From contig JASPKZ010007796.1 of NCBI GenBank assembly GCA_030220185.1, positions 1,394,501 through 1,458,500 on the forward strand: a stretch of DNA of 64,000 nt, read 5' to 3'. This document shows, piece by piece, positions 10,035 to 21,315 of this stretch. Position 1 is the stretch's first letter, and each line of letters starts with the position of its first letter. A program made the translations under genes and the position numbers. The notes under the pieces were generated by a model. The model was not told the origin of the DNA. It made no database searches and was given only the letters and a program-made list of their open reading frames with translations. The stretch comes from Diploptera punctata (Eukaryota > Arthropoda > Insecta > Blattodea > Blaberidae).

Positions 10035-11290
10035 TCATATATTACTAATATCTTCAACATCTATAAAGATATATTTAATTAATGTTGGGAAGTAAACATT
10101 ATGAGGTATAATCATTAAAATTCATCGGAGAACATATTGTTTAAACAACTCACCTCATAGGATTCATGCTTCCATGATATTGCGATTTCAAACATAATCA
10201 TGTTCATCGTCAGCCATAACTCCGACTGATGAAATTCTTCGGCCGTCAGTCGGAGTTATGGCTGACGATGAACATGATTATGTTTGAAATCGCGATATCA
10301 TGGAAGCATGAATCCTATGAGGTGAGTTGTTTAAACAATATGTTCTCCGATGAATTTTAATCTATAAAGATAATGAAATCTCTGTTAAACAAGATGGCAA
10401 ACCATCTTCTTGGAAAACGATCAACTCTGGAGTAAGACAGGGATGTGGACTTTTACCGGTGCTTTTCATTATACATACATGAATAGAATAGTAAACGAAT
10501 GGAGGAAAACACAACAGGGATATATACCCGTCAATAGGAACCTCAAACTCGATGCTATTCTTTTTCCAGACGATTTAGTTCTTCTGGCACTTTCTGAAAA
10601 TGATTTGCAACGATTAATTTATAATTAAAAAAAAAACAGCTGCCAAATTTAATATGGAAATATCAATTAACGGAACTAAAATTAAGGCATTTCATGGGAA
10701 GGACCCCATACAAAGTAAAATCGGTCTCCAGAATAATTTTTTAGAGAGATTTAATCAATTTAAATATATTGGATATTATCTCTCTATCTGGGATGAAAAG
10801 GATATCCCTGAAAAAAAATTACTAGTTATAATAAAAGTTTGGGAATTATTAATCAAGTTATAAAACCATCCCTTGTACAAAAAAAACAACAGATTACGTT
10901 TATATAACACTTTGGCTAGACCAGTGTTGACCTATGGTAGTGAAGCATGGACACTAAAAAGACAACATGAAAGCAGAATAACGGCTTGTGAAATGAGATT
11001 CATGCGCAGAACAGCGCATGGGATCGGAAAAGGAACACCGATATCTTAAAAGAATTGAAGACTACGCCAATTTTGGAATATATTAAACAGTACCAACTAA
11101 ATTGGAAACACCATCTTGAAAGAATGAGTTCAAATCGAATCCCCAAAGTTGTTTATAACTATATACCAAGAGGACGAAGATGTCTTGGCCGTCCTATGAA
11201 ACGCAGGAGGAAAATTGTCTATAGGATCGTAACACGCCTTGGTCATTACCCAAGTTTCACTCCCATAAAGTAATGCAGGAACTGTCAATA
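10035..11290 (+). mobile_element. LINE-C fragment, interrupted by a foldback
   Basis: Plus-strand reading: NIYKD before and NEISVKQDGKPSSWKTINSGVRQGCG after the foldback, then RT motif C as FPDD (10568) instead of YADD, then YTYGSEAWTL-like and RRGRRCLGRPMKR 3' segments. The altered active site and at least four frameshifts make it dead. The 5' end is missing. Confidence 0.75.
10072..10360. mobile_element. Near-perfect foldback inserted in LINE-C
   Basis: Arms 10114-10229 and 10246-10361 are complementary over 116 bp with one mismatch seen, around a 16-nt loop. TCTATAAAGATA occurs at 10060-10071 and 10361-10372, consistent with a 12-bp target-site duplication in the LINE-C reading frame. A 42-bp non-palindromic lead precedes the left arm. 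There is no ORF. Confidence 0.75.
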
Positions 11291-11362
11291 TCTAGCATGT
11301 AGTATTACAAATATTTGAATTTAACACAAATTGAAATAATTTCAATTGATTATTTTTTCTAA

Positions 11363-11494
11363 CAAGGGAACTCTTAAACGTTGCATGCCGAAACCTACCT
11401 TGCAAATTATCCGCAGAAACGTTGTGATGTGCCAAGGCTGTGTCAAAAAAAATCGGCATATTTTAGCTGTAAGGCACTAAAATGCAACGTCAAA

Positions 11495-11532
<38 letters not shown>

Positions 11533-11722
11533 ACTCCGCTCTGTTCAAGCAGACACATACATATGCTTCGCACAGTGAGTTGCCATTGCTAGATTCTGTA
11601 TTTGAATGCTAAGCCTTGCAGTTAAAGAGGCACATATTTTTTTGTACATCATAATGCTCTTCTGAGAGAAATTTCAAAGTAGGTTTCGGCATGCAATGGG
11701 TGGCACTTCCCTTGTGAGTATT
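11363..11722. mobile_element. MITE-like element with about 65-bp inverted ends
   Basis: ACAAGGGAAC..GCATGCCGAAACCTACCTTG at the left pairs with CAAAGTAGGTTTCGGCATGC..TTCCCTTGT at the right. The interior holds a (TA)n run (11499-11530) and no coding frame. The superfamily is unknown. Confidence 0.65.
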
Positions 11723-12027
11723 GAATAAATGCAGCACGTACTCTATTTTATCACACGTATAGTTTTTTACCAGGTAATTATGTTTTTGTTTCAGGTGAGT
11801 TGAGTGACGTCATGATTGTTTTGATCCTTTGGTGAGTGCATACATTATTTTTTCAACTTATCCAGTATTTTTGTGCTTTTACGAGTAACTGGAATTTACT
11901 ACCCAAGAGAGATATGTTAACTTAATTACCTCTGCAGGAAAAACACAATACTAAGACAAACAGTAGAATCTTAATGACCAATTGGACCAATTAACTGTTA
12001 TAAATGATCATAAAAATTAAAATTAAT

Positions 12028-12390
12028 CGGCCGCGGTGGACTAGTGGTTATGCTCCTTGCCTCTGGTCCCGAGGGTCGTGGGTTCAAACCCGGACGGGAT
12101 CGATGGATTTTTTTAGGTTGGAAAAATCCAAGGAGCAAGTCCTCAAGGAGGGACTTTAAGCCGTGGGTCCCGAGTCTGAAGATTTTCAGGCTCGTAAAAG
12201 ATCCTTAAGCCTGAATGAAAAGGTCTCTAAGCAAAATTTACCGAATTTTCCCGTCCTAGTACTACCTTGGTTTCCTAGATGTCAGTATGAGGCGGAACGC
12301 TAACCACGGACCACGAAAACAAATGTAATTAAATTAGCATGGTTCAAATTATTCCCTGTAGGGGGAAACATGGGCTTACAAGAAGAAGAA
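12028..12390 (+). mobile_element. SINE-4, near full length
   Basis: A tRNA-like head (CGCGGTGGACTAGTGG; B box GGTTCAAACCC) is followed by a body with GGACTTTAAGCCGTGGGTCC and GAGGCGGAACGCTAACCACG. It ends in an AAGAAGAAGAA tail. A minus copy lies at 51957-52355. Confidence 0.8.
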
Positions 12391-12489
12391 GAAAAATTAA
12401 AATTATAAATATTGTATCATGTTCTGTCTGTAACACATATATCTAAAAGTTGTGTTAATAACACATTTTAAAATACAATGTTAATGAAA

Positions 12490-13140
12490 GTACAATATAG
12501 TGAACGCTCCTTATTCGTGTTTTCATTATTCGCGGGTTAAAAAATTGTGACACAGTTCCTGTATTCGCGGCTAAAAATGTCTTTATTCGCGGTTCCAGTC
12601 GGTATATTAGAAGGATTAGTATCCTTTATTAACGCATCGGCAACTTTTTTTTACAGCAGGCACGTGTCAAGGCAGTTTTTACAAAGAGTGATTCAAACCA
12701 AAATGATAAATTATTATTAAAGTAAAACAAGCTTTCTTGTCACTAAATCTAAAGTTCGTTGTTAAAAGGCACCTCCGCCGTAATTCACTTGCCGCTATGT
12801 CCGTTGATAAATGCCGCCGTCGCCACAATAGGTGTTTTATTCTTTCAACTTGTCATTCGTTGCAATAATTTTGATTGAATAACACGTGTCTCTTCTGCTT
12901 TGTTGTCAATTTATAATGCAGAGTAAAAGGAAAGAAAATTATTTTCGAAATGGAAAAAAGTAGTGTTTTCGCTTAAAGTAAAAATATAAATGTTTGACCG
13001 TTTACACGTTGACGAGTCATTAGCTTGTGTGTCACGCTGTTTAAATGTTAATGAATCAACTATACGATTCATCAAGAATCCGAAGATAAATAAGGCATTC
13101 TATCGCTGAATTCACAGCTGAAAATCAACCGAATTTTAAA
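12490..13140 (+). pseudogene. pogo/Tigger-like element, 5' region remnant
   Basis: AGTGAACGCTCCTTATTCG followed by repeats of ATTCGCGG is typical of pogo/Tigger termini. About 500 bp later a plus frame reads SLACVSRCLNVNESTIRFIKN, resembling the HTH segment at the N-terminus of these transposases (VNESTIRYIKK). No catalytic domain follows. Confidence 0.5.
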
Positions 13141-13142
13141 AA

Positions 13143-14111
13143 AAAATATATTTACAAAATGTATTTCATCAATTACAAAAATTAATTGTATCATTTTGTC
13201 CTTGTGAGGCAATCCTCTAATGAGGAAAGTTTTATATAATAAGACCTTTTAGAATAGATAGTAAGGCTATGTGGCCTTCTCTTCCACTCACCAGAACAAA
13301 CATATGTTACATATAAATACAAAAAATTACAATAATAGTCATACTAAACAATTAATTATCTGTCAAATTCAATAATAATGAAAATTATGTCTAATAATAC
13401 AATAAAATTAAATACAATTAAAATTAAATTAATGATAGAATGAATGTAGAAATGAATAACAGCTCGAATCTACTACATAAAATGAAAGGAAAGAAAAAAT
13501 GCAAAGAAAGTAATAAATTATAAAGTATTAATCTATCGCTTATTATACAAGGCGTTAGGTAAATATATTAAGAAATCTTAAAACTACTTCTATTAAATAA
13601 TTAAAAACAAATTAATTTTTAAAAAGTAATATTAGTGAGCTGTTTCTGTTAATAATATTATTTATAATTTGTTTCTGAAAGATGGTAAAGTTTGTCAGTC
13701 TCTGACATAGGGTGGAAGGGAATTCCATGTTCTAGCAAGAGAAATTGTAAAAGATTTCGAATAATAGGTACTGTGATGAGGAGAGATATAAAGGACACTG
13801 TGCTCAAGGGATCGGGTATCTAATTTATGTGTATCAGAGAGTCTAGTGAAGCGGTGTGATAAATAATAAGGTAATGGTGTGTGTAATATTTTATAGAGAA
13901 GGCATAGGGAATGGATGGTTCTACGATCTTGTAGACGAAGCCGTGACAATTGTTCCAGGGATGGTGTAACGTGATCAAATCTGCATATACCACAAATAAA
14001 AAGTATGCAAGAATTATAAAAGCGGCAAAATAATAAAAAAATACTAGCTTCTTTAAGCCCTTGCCTAACCCTGATAGTAATAATTAATAGAAATTGTTCA
14101 AAATCTCTCAA
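13143..14111 (-). mobile_element. LINE-G (CR1-like) 3' end
   Basis: The minus frame 14111-13695 gives DHVTPSLEQLSRLRLQDRRTIHSLCLLYKILH and ends FTISLARTWNSLPPYVRD. This is the C-terminal block common to CR1/Rex-like LINEs (DRR..SL..L.K.L; S..R.WN.LP). The remaining 550 bp is AT-rich 3' UTR, whose last part (AATCCTCTAATGAGGAAAG) recurs near 37855. The RT core is missing. Confidence 0.7.
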
Positions 14112-14417
14112 TAGCGTGCTGCTTTGTCACGCAGCGGGCCCGGGTTCGACCCCCGGTCGGGGCAGTTTTTCTGGGTGAGATTTTTATCGGGGTTTTTCCT
14201 CACCTGTAAGACAAATGCCAGGAAAAATTTAAGGCTCAAACGGTCCCCGAAATCATATGGCCATCATCATCATTATCATCATAATATCATCATCATCCTT
14301 CACCGGTGTGGAAAGCAAGGGAAGCTACCACACCTACAATTCCCTAGTAAAGCTGCAAGCATAGCATGGAAACGCTATGATTGCAGTGAAGGACCTGCCT
14401 TCGGGCAGAATTACTAT

Positions 14418-14420
<3 letters not shown>
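14112..14420 (+). mobile_element. SINE-2, long-tail form
   Basis: The head lacks its first bases and starts at TAGCGTGCTGC. It has a GGTTCGACCCCC B box, the GGTTTTTCCTCACC and GACAAATGCCAGG body, and the tail ending GCAGAATTACTATGGA. A (TA)n tract follows directly. Confidence 0.85.

Positions 14421-14478
<58 letters not shown>
14419..14478. repeat. (TA)n microsatellite
   Basis: About 58 bp of TA between SINE-2 and a tRNA cassette. Many SINE-2 and cassette copies here end in such tracts. Confidence 0.95.
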
Positions 14479-14481
<3 letters not shown>

Positions 14482-14483
14482 TT

Positions 14484-14725
14484 ACAACATCAAAAAAAGT
14501 AAAAATATTCTTTAATTTGCTTACTTGTTATAGGAGCTATTAGGTGGCAGTGCATACCGAGATTCCGCTAGATATCGTAATGATGTAGTATATATTATAA
14601 GAAAAATAAATGTTTGTACCAAATTTGTCTGGTAGCGTAAGTGGTAGCGCACTGGAATATCAATCTAGAGGTCCGGGTTCAAATTCCGTCCAGGCATTTA
14701 TTTTTCTTATCATGTCATATATAAA
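14484..14725 (+). repeat. tRNA-cassette repeat
   Basis: The body has GCTATTAGGTGGCAGT at 14536. Then ATAAGAAAAATAAATG, a tRNA-like core (14626-14697; CTGGA/TCTAG stem, loop ATATCAA, B box GGTTCAAATTC) and CATTTATTTTTCTTATCAT. The core is exactly enclosed by inverted repeats. Confidence 0.7.
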
Positions 14726-14981
14726 TAGGCCTATATATATACCTTAGTTGCGTACTTGGTGTCTTATTGGATCGGTATGCCATTCATGACATGTGTAGGG
14801 AAATAAACATAATTCATCTGGTTAAGAAACTTCCCATTAGGGAATTACCCATGTCCCCGCAGTGAGACAAAACAGATAGTAGTAAAAAGGGAGGAGATAA
14901 TTTGGGCGCCCGAGAAAGATAGGGTCCTAGCACAATTAAAGCGGAACATTGTTTAATCCTTACAAGGATTATAATATTACT

Positions 14982-15587
14982 TACTTACTTACTTACTCAC
15001 TGGCACTATCGAACCCGTAGGTTCATGGCCGCGCGGACATAAGCTCTCCATACATCCCTATCCAGAGCTAATGCTTTCCAATCATTCCCTGTATAATCTA
15101 CTTCCCTCAAATCATAGTTAATGTTGTTCTCCCACCTCATTCTTGGTCTACCAACTGGGCGTTTTCCCTCTGGCTTTCCTACAAGAAGCTTCCATGCACG
15201 TCTTTCATTCCCCATACGTGCAACATGTCCTGCCCATCGCAGTCTACGAGACTTAACTGTTCTTATTATATCTGGCTTCCTATAAAGACCCTGTAGTTCA
15301 TTGTTATGTAGTCTTCTCCATTCACCTGTCTGTTCATCTCTCTTTGGTCCAAAAATTTTCCTAAGAACTTTATTCTCAAATACTCGTAATCTCCTTTCCT
15401 CCCTTAAAGTAAGAGTCCATGTTTCGCACCCATATAATATAACTGGTAGAATAATAGTTTTATATATTTTCAGCTTAACGTTTTTTGAAAGGAGTTGGGA
15501 CATCAAAAGTTTCTGCAATGCATAATAGCACGCATTTCCAGAATTGAGCCTATGTTTAATTTCTTTGTGCGTTTTATAATAATAATA
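14982..15587 (-). mobile_element. LINE-A, 5'-truncated, with 14-bp duplication
   Basis: Open minus frame 15518-15006 (170 aa) covers the C-terminal region from ALQKLLMSQLL through YGCETWTLTLREERRL, RLRWAGHVARMGNERRAWKLL, GRPRMRWENN to NLRVR. It ends with the AAGT-type tail. ATTATAATATTACT flanks it at 14968-14981 and 15588-15601. It is one of the youngest LINE-A copies here because the frame is unbroken. Confidence 0.9.
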
Positions 15588-15601
15588 ATTATAATATTAC
15601 T

Positions 15602-16250
15602 ACTACATATAATAATGGTACTATTTTTAGAGCGCCTCCTAGTAGCCAAAATTAGAAGAATTGCACTAAACTGTTCTCACAAGTGATGCAGTCCAAGAGA
15701 ACATTCTCATAATCTGCTCAAGATAATATTGTTAATCATAAATGACGTCACAGGCTGTTGAGTATGGGGATAACTAGCATCTGAACATTGCAGCCTCGCT
15801 GGCAGAGGCCTGTATTCAGTGATAACGATCCAAAGCCCCCCTATGTTCCCACGCAGCTTTTTTGTTTTGTTCTGCAGTGTTGAAATCAGCCACTAGAGAG
15901 CATTTGTATCGCGGTTATCGCAGTTTAATAGATGGACGAGGGTGTATGGCCATTTATATGTACATTTAGGAGTGATTGATACGTTATTCTGTATGTTTAT
16001 ATCAGGGTTTCTAGTGAGTTAATTTAGTTTCATTGACGTGACCGATAATACAGGAAGAGAAATAATGAATGCTGATTGCAGGCAGCATTATGGTGTTATA
16101 TTTACACCGGAGTTTACTATATTAAGATATAGTGATTTGATAGCTTTCTTTATAATTGTGCCATTTATATTGGTTTTATAAACTGATTTATTTCCTTCTA
16201 TCGCAACTTCGGAAGTGGGGTCGCACATTTAGCACCTAGGGATCATTATC
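15602..16250. other. Unclassified DNA
   Basis: There is no coding frame of note. GCCTCGCTGGCAGAGGCC (15792) is a short palindrome. I see no family match within the window. Confidence 0.4.
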
Positions 16251-16254
16251 CCAT

Positions 16255-16482
16255 GTATAATCTACTTTCCTCAAATGATGATAGTGTTATTCTCCCACCT
16301 CATTCTTGGTCTACAAACTGGGCTATTTCCTTCTGGATTTCCTACAAGAATCTTCCATTCACCTGTTTCATTCCCTATTCGTGCCACTTGTCCTTCCCAT
16401 CGCAGCCTACAAGACTTAACTGTACATATTATATATTGTTTTCTATAAAGATCATGTTAGGTAGTTTTTTCTCCATTCACCT
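16255..16482 (-). mobile_element. LINE-A fragment, decayed
   Basis: The minus strand corresponds to LINE-A from the GLYRKP-like segment to the YDLREV-like segment, with many substitutions. The 3' tail is missing. It abuts SINE-2 at 16484. Confidence 0.7.
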
Positions 16483-16483
16483 G

Positions 16484-16648
16484 ATTTCGGAGATCGTTTG
16501 GGCCTTAAAGTTTTCCGGGCATTTGTCTTACAGGTGCGGAATAACCCCGATAAAAACCTCACCCAAAAAAACTGTCCCGACCGGGGATCGAACCTGGGCC
16601 CGCTGCGTGACAAGGCAGCACGCTACCTCGAGACCACAGCGGTGGACT
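16484..16648 (-). mobile_element. SINE-2 head fragment
   Basis: The minus strand starts CCACCGCTGTGGTCTCGAGG with the B box GGTTCGATCCCC, followed by the GGTTTTTATCGGGG and GACAAATGCCCGG body. It stops before the tail. Confidence 0.8.
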
Positions 16649-16664
16649 AAAGTAAAAATATTAA

Positions 16665-17775
16665 AATAAATATTATGGCAGGTGCCATCGCCCTCAACTA
16701 GGTTAAAATGTTATTTTTTTAAACTGTAGGTCTTTCAGAAACAGGCTTTCATCTTCAGCAGACGAGCATACTGCACAATCTTCTGCTAAAGTTGTAAACT
16801 GGTTTATGAAAGGCCTACTTACTTACTCACTGCACTATCGAACCCGTAGGTTCATGGCCGCGCGGATATAAGCTCTCCATACATCCCTATCCTGAGCTAA
16901 TGTTTTCCAATCATTCCCTGTATAATCTACTTCCCTCAAATCATAGTTAATGTTATTCTCCCACCTCATTCTTGGTCTACATACTGGGCGTTTTCCCTCT
17001 GGCTTTCCTACAAGAAGCTTCCATGCAAGTCTTTCATTCCCCATACGTGCAACATGTCCTGCCCATCGCAGTCTACGAGACTTAACTGTTCTTATTATAT
17101 CTGACTTCCAATAAAGACCATGTAGTTCATTATAATGTTGAGTGATTCCGGGTTATGTGGCCGTGGTCCATAGTTGATGTTGATACCAGACATTATGATT
17201 ACCGGCCGTGAAAGCCTGCATTCAACATGTAGTCATTGTTATGTAGTCTTCTCTATTCACCTTTCTGTTCATCTCTCTTTGGTCCAACATTTTTCCTAAG
17301 TACTTTATTCTCAAATACTTGTAATCTCCTTTCCTCCCTTAAAGTAACAGTCCATGTTTCGCACCCATATAATATAACTGGTAGAATAATAGTTTTATAT
17401 ATTTTCAGTTTAACGTTTTTTGGAAGGAGTTGGGACATCAAGAGTCTCTGCAATGCATAATAGCACGCATTTCCAGAATTGAGCCTATGTTTAATTTCTT
17501 TGTGCATCTCATTCCTATTTGTGATTATTGTTCCTAGGTATTTGAATTCAGGCACATCCTCAAAATTTCCCTCATTTGTCATTAGCTGTCCATTTCCAAT
17601 AAATAATGAATTTCTACGTGTGACCATATATTTACTTTTATTGATATTTACTTCCAGTCCTATTATCTTAGCGTTACTCAATAGTGTTTGCGTGTTGTAT
17701 GAAAGGCCTACAAATTTAAAAAATAACATTTTACCCTAGTTGAAGACGATGGCACCTGCCCAGATATTTATTAAT
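16665..17775. mobile_element. Full-length foldback split by LINE-A
   Basis: AATAAATATTATGGCAGGTG at the left pairs with CACCTGCCCAGATATTTATT at the right. Complementarity continues inward through TTAAAATGTTATTTTTTT and GTAGGTCTTTCAGAAACAG, so the original element of about 215 bp was palindromic over nearly its whole length. LINE-A (16819-17697) sits in its right arm. Confidence 0.7.
16819..17697 (-). mobile_element. LINE-A in the foldback, with 14-bp duplication
   Basis: TATGAAAGGCCTAC occurs at 16805-16818 and 17698-17711. Coding pieces on the minus strand run from TQTLLSNAKIIGLEVNINKSKYMVTRRNS to the NLRVR end. About 105 foreign bp lie near 17131-17235 (containing GGTTATGTGGCCGTGGTCC) between two copies of a CATGTAGT(T)CATT word. 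The same word in reverse complement marks the Penelope-like end at 46806-46825. Confidence 0.8.
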
Positions 17776-17867
17776 TAATTTATTTTATAGTCTATATTTG
17801 AATACTTTACTTTATGGATTTTATTATGCATCTTATTTATATTGAATATGTATTCCTAAGTATTTTT

Positions 17868-18648
17868 AGTTGGCCTACACGCACACTCTATTCAGTAACA
17901 CTATGAAATATGGACCGGAAGTAAACATCAATAAAGCTAAATACATGTTCACACATAGAAATGCATTATATAATGGAAATGGACAACTAATGACAAATGA
18001 GACAAATTTTGAAGAAGTGGCTGAATTCAAATACCTAGGAACAATAATTACAAATAGGAATGAGATGCACAAAGAAATTAAACATAGGCTCAATTCTGGA
18101 AATGCATGTTATTACGCATTACAGGGACTCTTGTTGTCCCAAGTCCTTTCAAAATATCGTTAAACTGAAAATATATAAAACTGTTATTCTCCCCGTTATG
18201 TTATGTGGATGCGAAACATGGACTCTTACTTTAAGGGAGGAACGAAGATTACGAGTATTTGAGAATAAAGATCTCTGGAAAATTTCTGGGCCAAAAAGAG
18301 ATGAACAAACAAGTAAATGGAGAAGACTACATAATAGTGAGCTACGTGGTGTGTATTGGAAGTCAGATATAATAAGAACAGTTAAGTCTCGTAGAATGCG
18401 ATGGGCAGGACATGTGAAAAGTATGAGGAATGAAAGAGGTGCATGAAAGCTTCTTGTAGGAGAACCAGAGGGAAAACGCCCAGTTGGTAGATCAAGAATG
18501 AGGTGGGAGGGTAATATTATCCATGATTTGAGGGAAGTAGATTATGTAGGGAATGATTGGATAGCATGAGCTCGGGATAGGGATGTGTGGAGAGCTTATG
18601 CCCATGCGGCCATGAACCTATGGGTTTGATAGTGCCAGTGAGTTAGAT
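17868..18648 (+). mobile_element. LINE-A fragment, plus orientation
   Basis: The frame starts at HTLFSNTMKYGPEVNINKAKYM, then FKYLGTIITNRNEMHKEIKHRLNSGNACYYALQ, shifts frame near 18140, and ends with NLWV and GTGCCAGTGAGTTAG. It lacks the RT core and a clean tail. Two frame changes and a stop in the WKLLVG region are visible. Confidence 0.8.
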
Positions 18649-18705
18649 TTATTAATATTAAATATAATGTATATGGTTAGGCCCGAATAAAATGTACAGT
18701 ACATA

Positions 18706-19260
18706 TAACACTGGTCAACTTGATTTTTGTCTCATGAGTACCAATAGTTGTACTTAATGGAGATTTTTATCGTGTTTTCAAATACGTATTCGGAATTTCT
18801 CCATCGCCCACAGTTTTTTTATTTCAATTTCAATTAATGGATTTAAATAATTATTTTTTAATAAACTTTTTTTCGTTCATTTGTCCATTGTAATATGAAA
18901 CCAAATGAACTATCTCAGGAGATTTCAGCTATGGAAAAGAGATATCAAGGCAAATGGAATCCTAATATGCTGGTCGATTATTGTTGGACCATCAAGAGGG
19001 ATGATCCACAGGCGAAATATAGCAGAAAATCGTCATTTCTTACTTTCTAGGCGAGTCCGAATGTTCGAATATTGTGTAGTTACGAATGTAGAAAATATTA
19101 AAGTGTTTGAAATTATAAATGTCTGTCTCTCGTAAACCTTGCGCGATGGAGAAAAACTGATATCATATTTGAATTCAGGAGAAAAAATGCTATCAGAATC
19201 ACACATTTTGCGTTCTGAGACAAAAACAAAAGTTTGTTTTTTGTTGCTCAATGTAATTTG
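18706..19260 (+). repeat. Left arm of a long inverted repeat, with ORF exon
   Basis: It is complementary to 19845-20372 over most of its length. A plus frame near 18903-19050 reads KPNELSQEISAMEKRYQGKWNPNMLVDYCW then KRDDPQAKYSRKSS and a stop. This is the C-terminal segment of a widespread arthropod repeat ORF of unknown function that I recognise by its YQGKW...DYCW signature. The upstream part of that ORF is absent. Confidence 0.65.
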
Positions 19261-19844
19261 TTTAAACCAGGCGAGAATCTGAAGTCAGGTGTTCCTGGAA
19301 CCACCTGTTCGTATGTGAAAGCTGTAATTTGATTAAGGTTGTCATGTATAGATTATATCTACAATAGATATAGTAGTGTCATCTTAATCATGTTCTAGTT
19401 CGTAGTCAATGTCATTTAAATGACATGCAATGCTCACCTGGAATGTGTGAATATAGCCACCATTGAATGTTATTATCTGCACAACAGAGAGTGCACATGT
19501 ACTGACAAACATACCATTCCTAGTTCATTATATGTAAAGAGATAGTTTTGTGGCTGATAGTGAGAGTAATGAATAAGGCAAATTAGATGAAATAAATCAC
19601 AAAATACTGTACTCTTCTTCTTCTTCTTCTTCTTCTTCTTCTTCACTTCACGAGCGTTCCATGCGTTCTTTGCTTCAGCTCGTATAATAACAAGTTTTTA
19701 AAGCATGCTGGATTACACCACACATTGCCCGAGTCTGATGATGGGGTGCCATCTTTAACTGCCAGACCAGTTGATTTTCTGTCAGGGCTATCTCCCTTAA
19801 TCTTTGTAAATCCCTCCACACCGCAAGACAGCGGTCCGCTCCTA
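19261..19844. other. Spacer of the long inverted repeat
   Basis: It contains a (TTC)n run (19614-19643), on whose other side a minus frame reads GADRCLAVWRDLQRLREIALTENQLVWQL. I do not recognise this frame. A short inverted word AGGTGTTCCTGGAACCACCT is at 19287. Confidence 0.4.
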
Positions 19845-20372
19845 TTACACCAAGCAGCAAAAAATAAACTTTTTGTCTCATAAAGAAAAATATGTGATTC
19901 TGATAGTACTTTTTCTCCTGAATTAAAATATGATGTCGGGTTTTCTCCATCACGCAAGGTTTCCAAGAGACAGGAATTTATAATTTCAAAGTTTAATATT
20001 TTCTACATTCGTAACTACACGATATGCAAACATTCGGACTCTCCTACAAAGTAAGAAATGACGATTCTCTGCTATATTTCGCCTGTGGAGCATCCTTCTT
20101 AAAGGTCCAACAATAATCGGGCAGCATTTTAGGATTCCATTTGCCTTGATATTTCTTTTCCATAGCTGAAATCTCCTGAGTTAGCTCATTTGGTTTTATT
20201 TTACAATGGACAAATGGACGAAACAATAATTATTTAAATCCATTAATTGAAATTGAAATAAAAATAAATGTGGCTGATGGAGAAATTCCCAATACATATT
20301 TGAAAACACGATAAAAAACTGCTTAAGTGCAACTATTGGTACTCATGAGACAAAAATAATGTTGACCAATGT
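19845..20372 (-). repeat. Right arm of the long inverted repeat, with ORF exon
   Basis: Minus frame 20226-20044 gives KPNELTQEISAMEKKYQGKWNPKMLPDYCWTFKKDAPQAKYSRESS, nearly the same as the left arm. Conservation of both arms around the exon is clear. The arms end at the TGTCTCATGAGTACCAATAG word (18737 and, complemented, 20335-20354). Confidence 0.65.
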
Positions 20373-20374
20373 CA

Positions 20375-20600
20375 TCATCGCAAAAGCGGATGGGTTGCCC
20401 CTACTGTTGTTGTCGTACCGAAGAATACCTTATCCGCCGATTCCATCGTATGGAGTTATAAGGAATGAAATGTATAACAGAGAAAACCGGGGGAAACCCC
20501 TAGAGAAACCTGACCAGAATCAGTTTCGTCCCCACAAAGTTCTCATGGAGTGGCCGAGACTCGATCTCGGGACCCTAGCGGTGCGAAACGAGCATTATAG
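20375..20600 (-). repeat. Probable tRNA-derived repeat
   Basis: The minus strand has GAGATCGAGTCTCGGCC as a B-box-like word with a further GC-rich 150 bp. No second copy exists in the window, so the SINE assignment is weak. Confidence 0.35.
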
Positions 20601-21315
20601 TTTTATAGAGGATGGAAGAATCTTGATGAAAATATTTCTAGGCTTTTTTTAGCAGGCTTGATGACTTCAAACATCTACGAGTACATAACATTATTTTCGC
20701 TTTTTTGTGTACCGTACTGATAGCAATGGTGTTTCTAGGAAGACATCTAGGAATGGGAGGTCGAAGATTGAATATCTGGTATCGGAATATGAGGATAGAC
20801 ACGGAATTTGACTGCCTGTCTGAAGTAAAATCCATCGTTGTTCTAGTTTCATGGAGTGGTATACACGCGCGAACAGATTTGGCACGTAATGAATATTTTC
20901 AACATATTTTCTTCTACATGTTTTCTATGTCGCTCGAAGGGTCGAAGCTAAATTTACTCTCCAAAAGATCGAACAAATTTTGTTTCTAAAGCAGTAATAT
21001 GGTGAAGATAAAAGGGTGTTTTTATATTGCCTTCAAAAACTTAACTGTGCATGATGGGAAATGTGAAAGATAACTAGAAAAAATGTTATTTGTGTGAATA
21101 TTACTTGAAATAAGTATCTCCAGCGATAGGAAAAGCAGCAAGTCCAGGAGGTTTGAGACATGATTAGTAATTCTTTTAAATACTTTTTAATAAAGGGATA
21201 AGAAAAGAGTGGGTGACCTGCTCTAAAATTGAAGTAACTTCTTATTAAATGAAATAACTATACAATAAGATTGTATTTTCGTTAGATAATGCTAATTGTC
21301 AGACAAGTATGACAT
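20601..21315. other. Unclassified DNA
   Basis: Open frames of 60-94 codons exist on both strands (for example 20705-20989 plus) with no recognisable domain and no support for a gene. Confidence 0.35.

Noticed and set aside
20705..20989. 94-codon ORF as a gene
   Set aside because: No recognisable domain, an overlapping frame on the other strand, and no codon bias visible.
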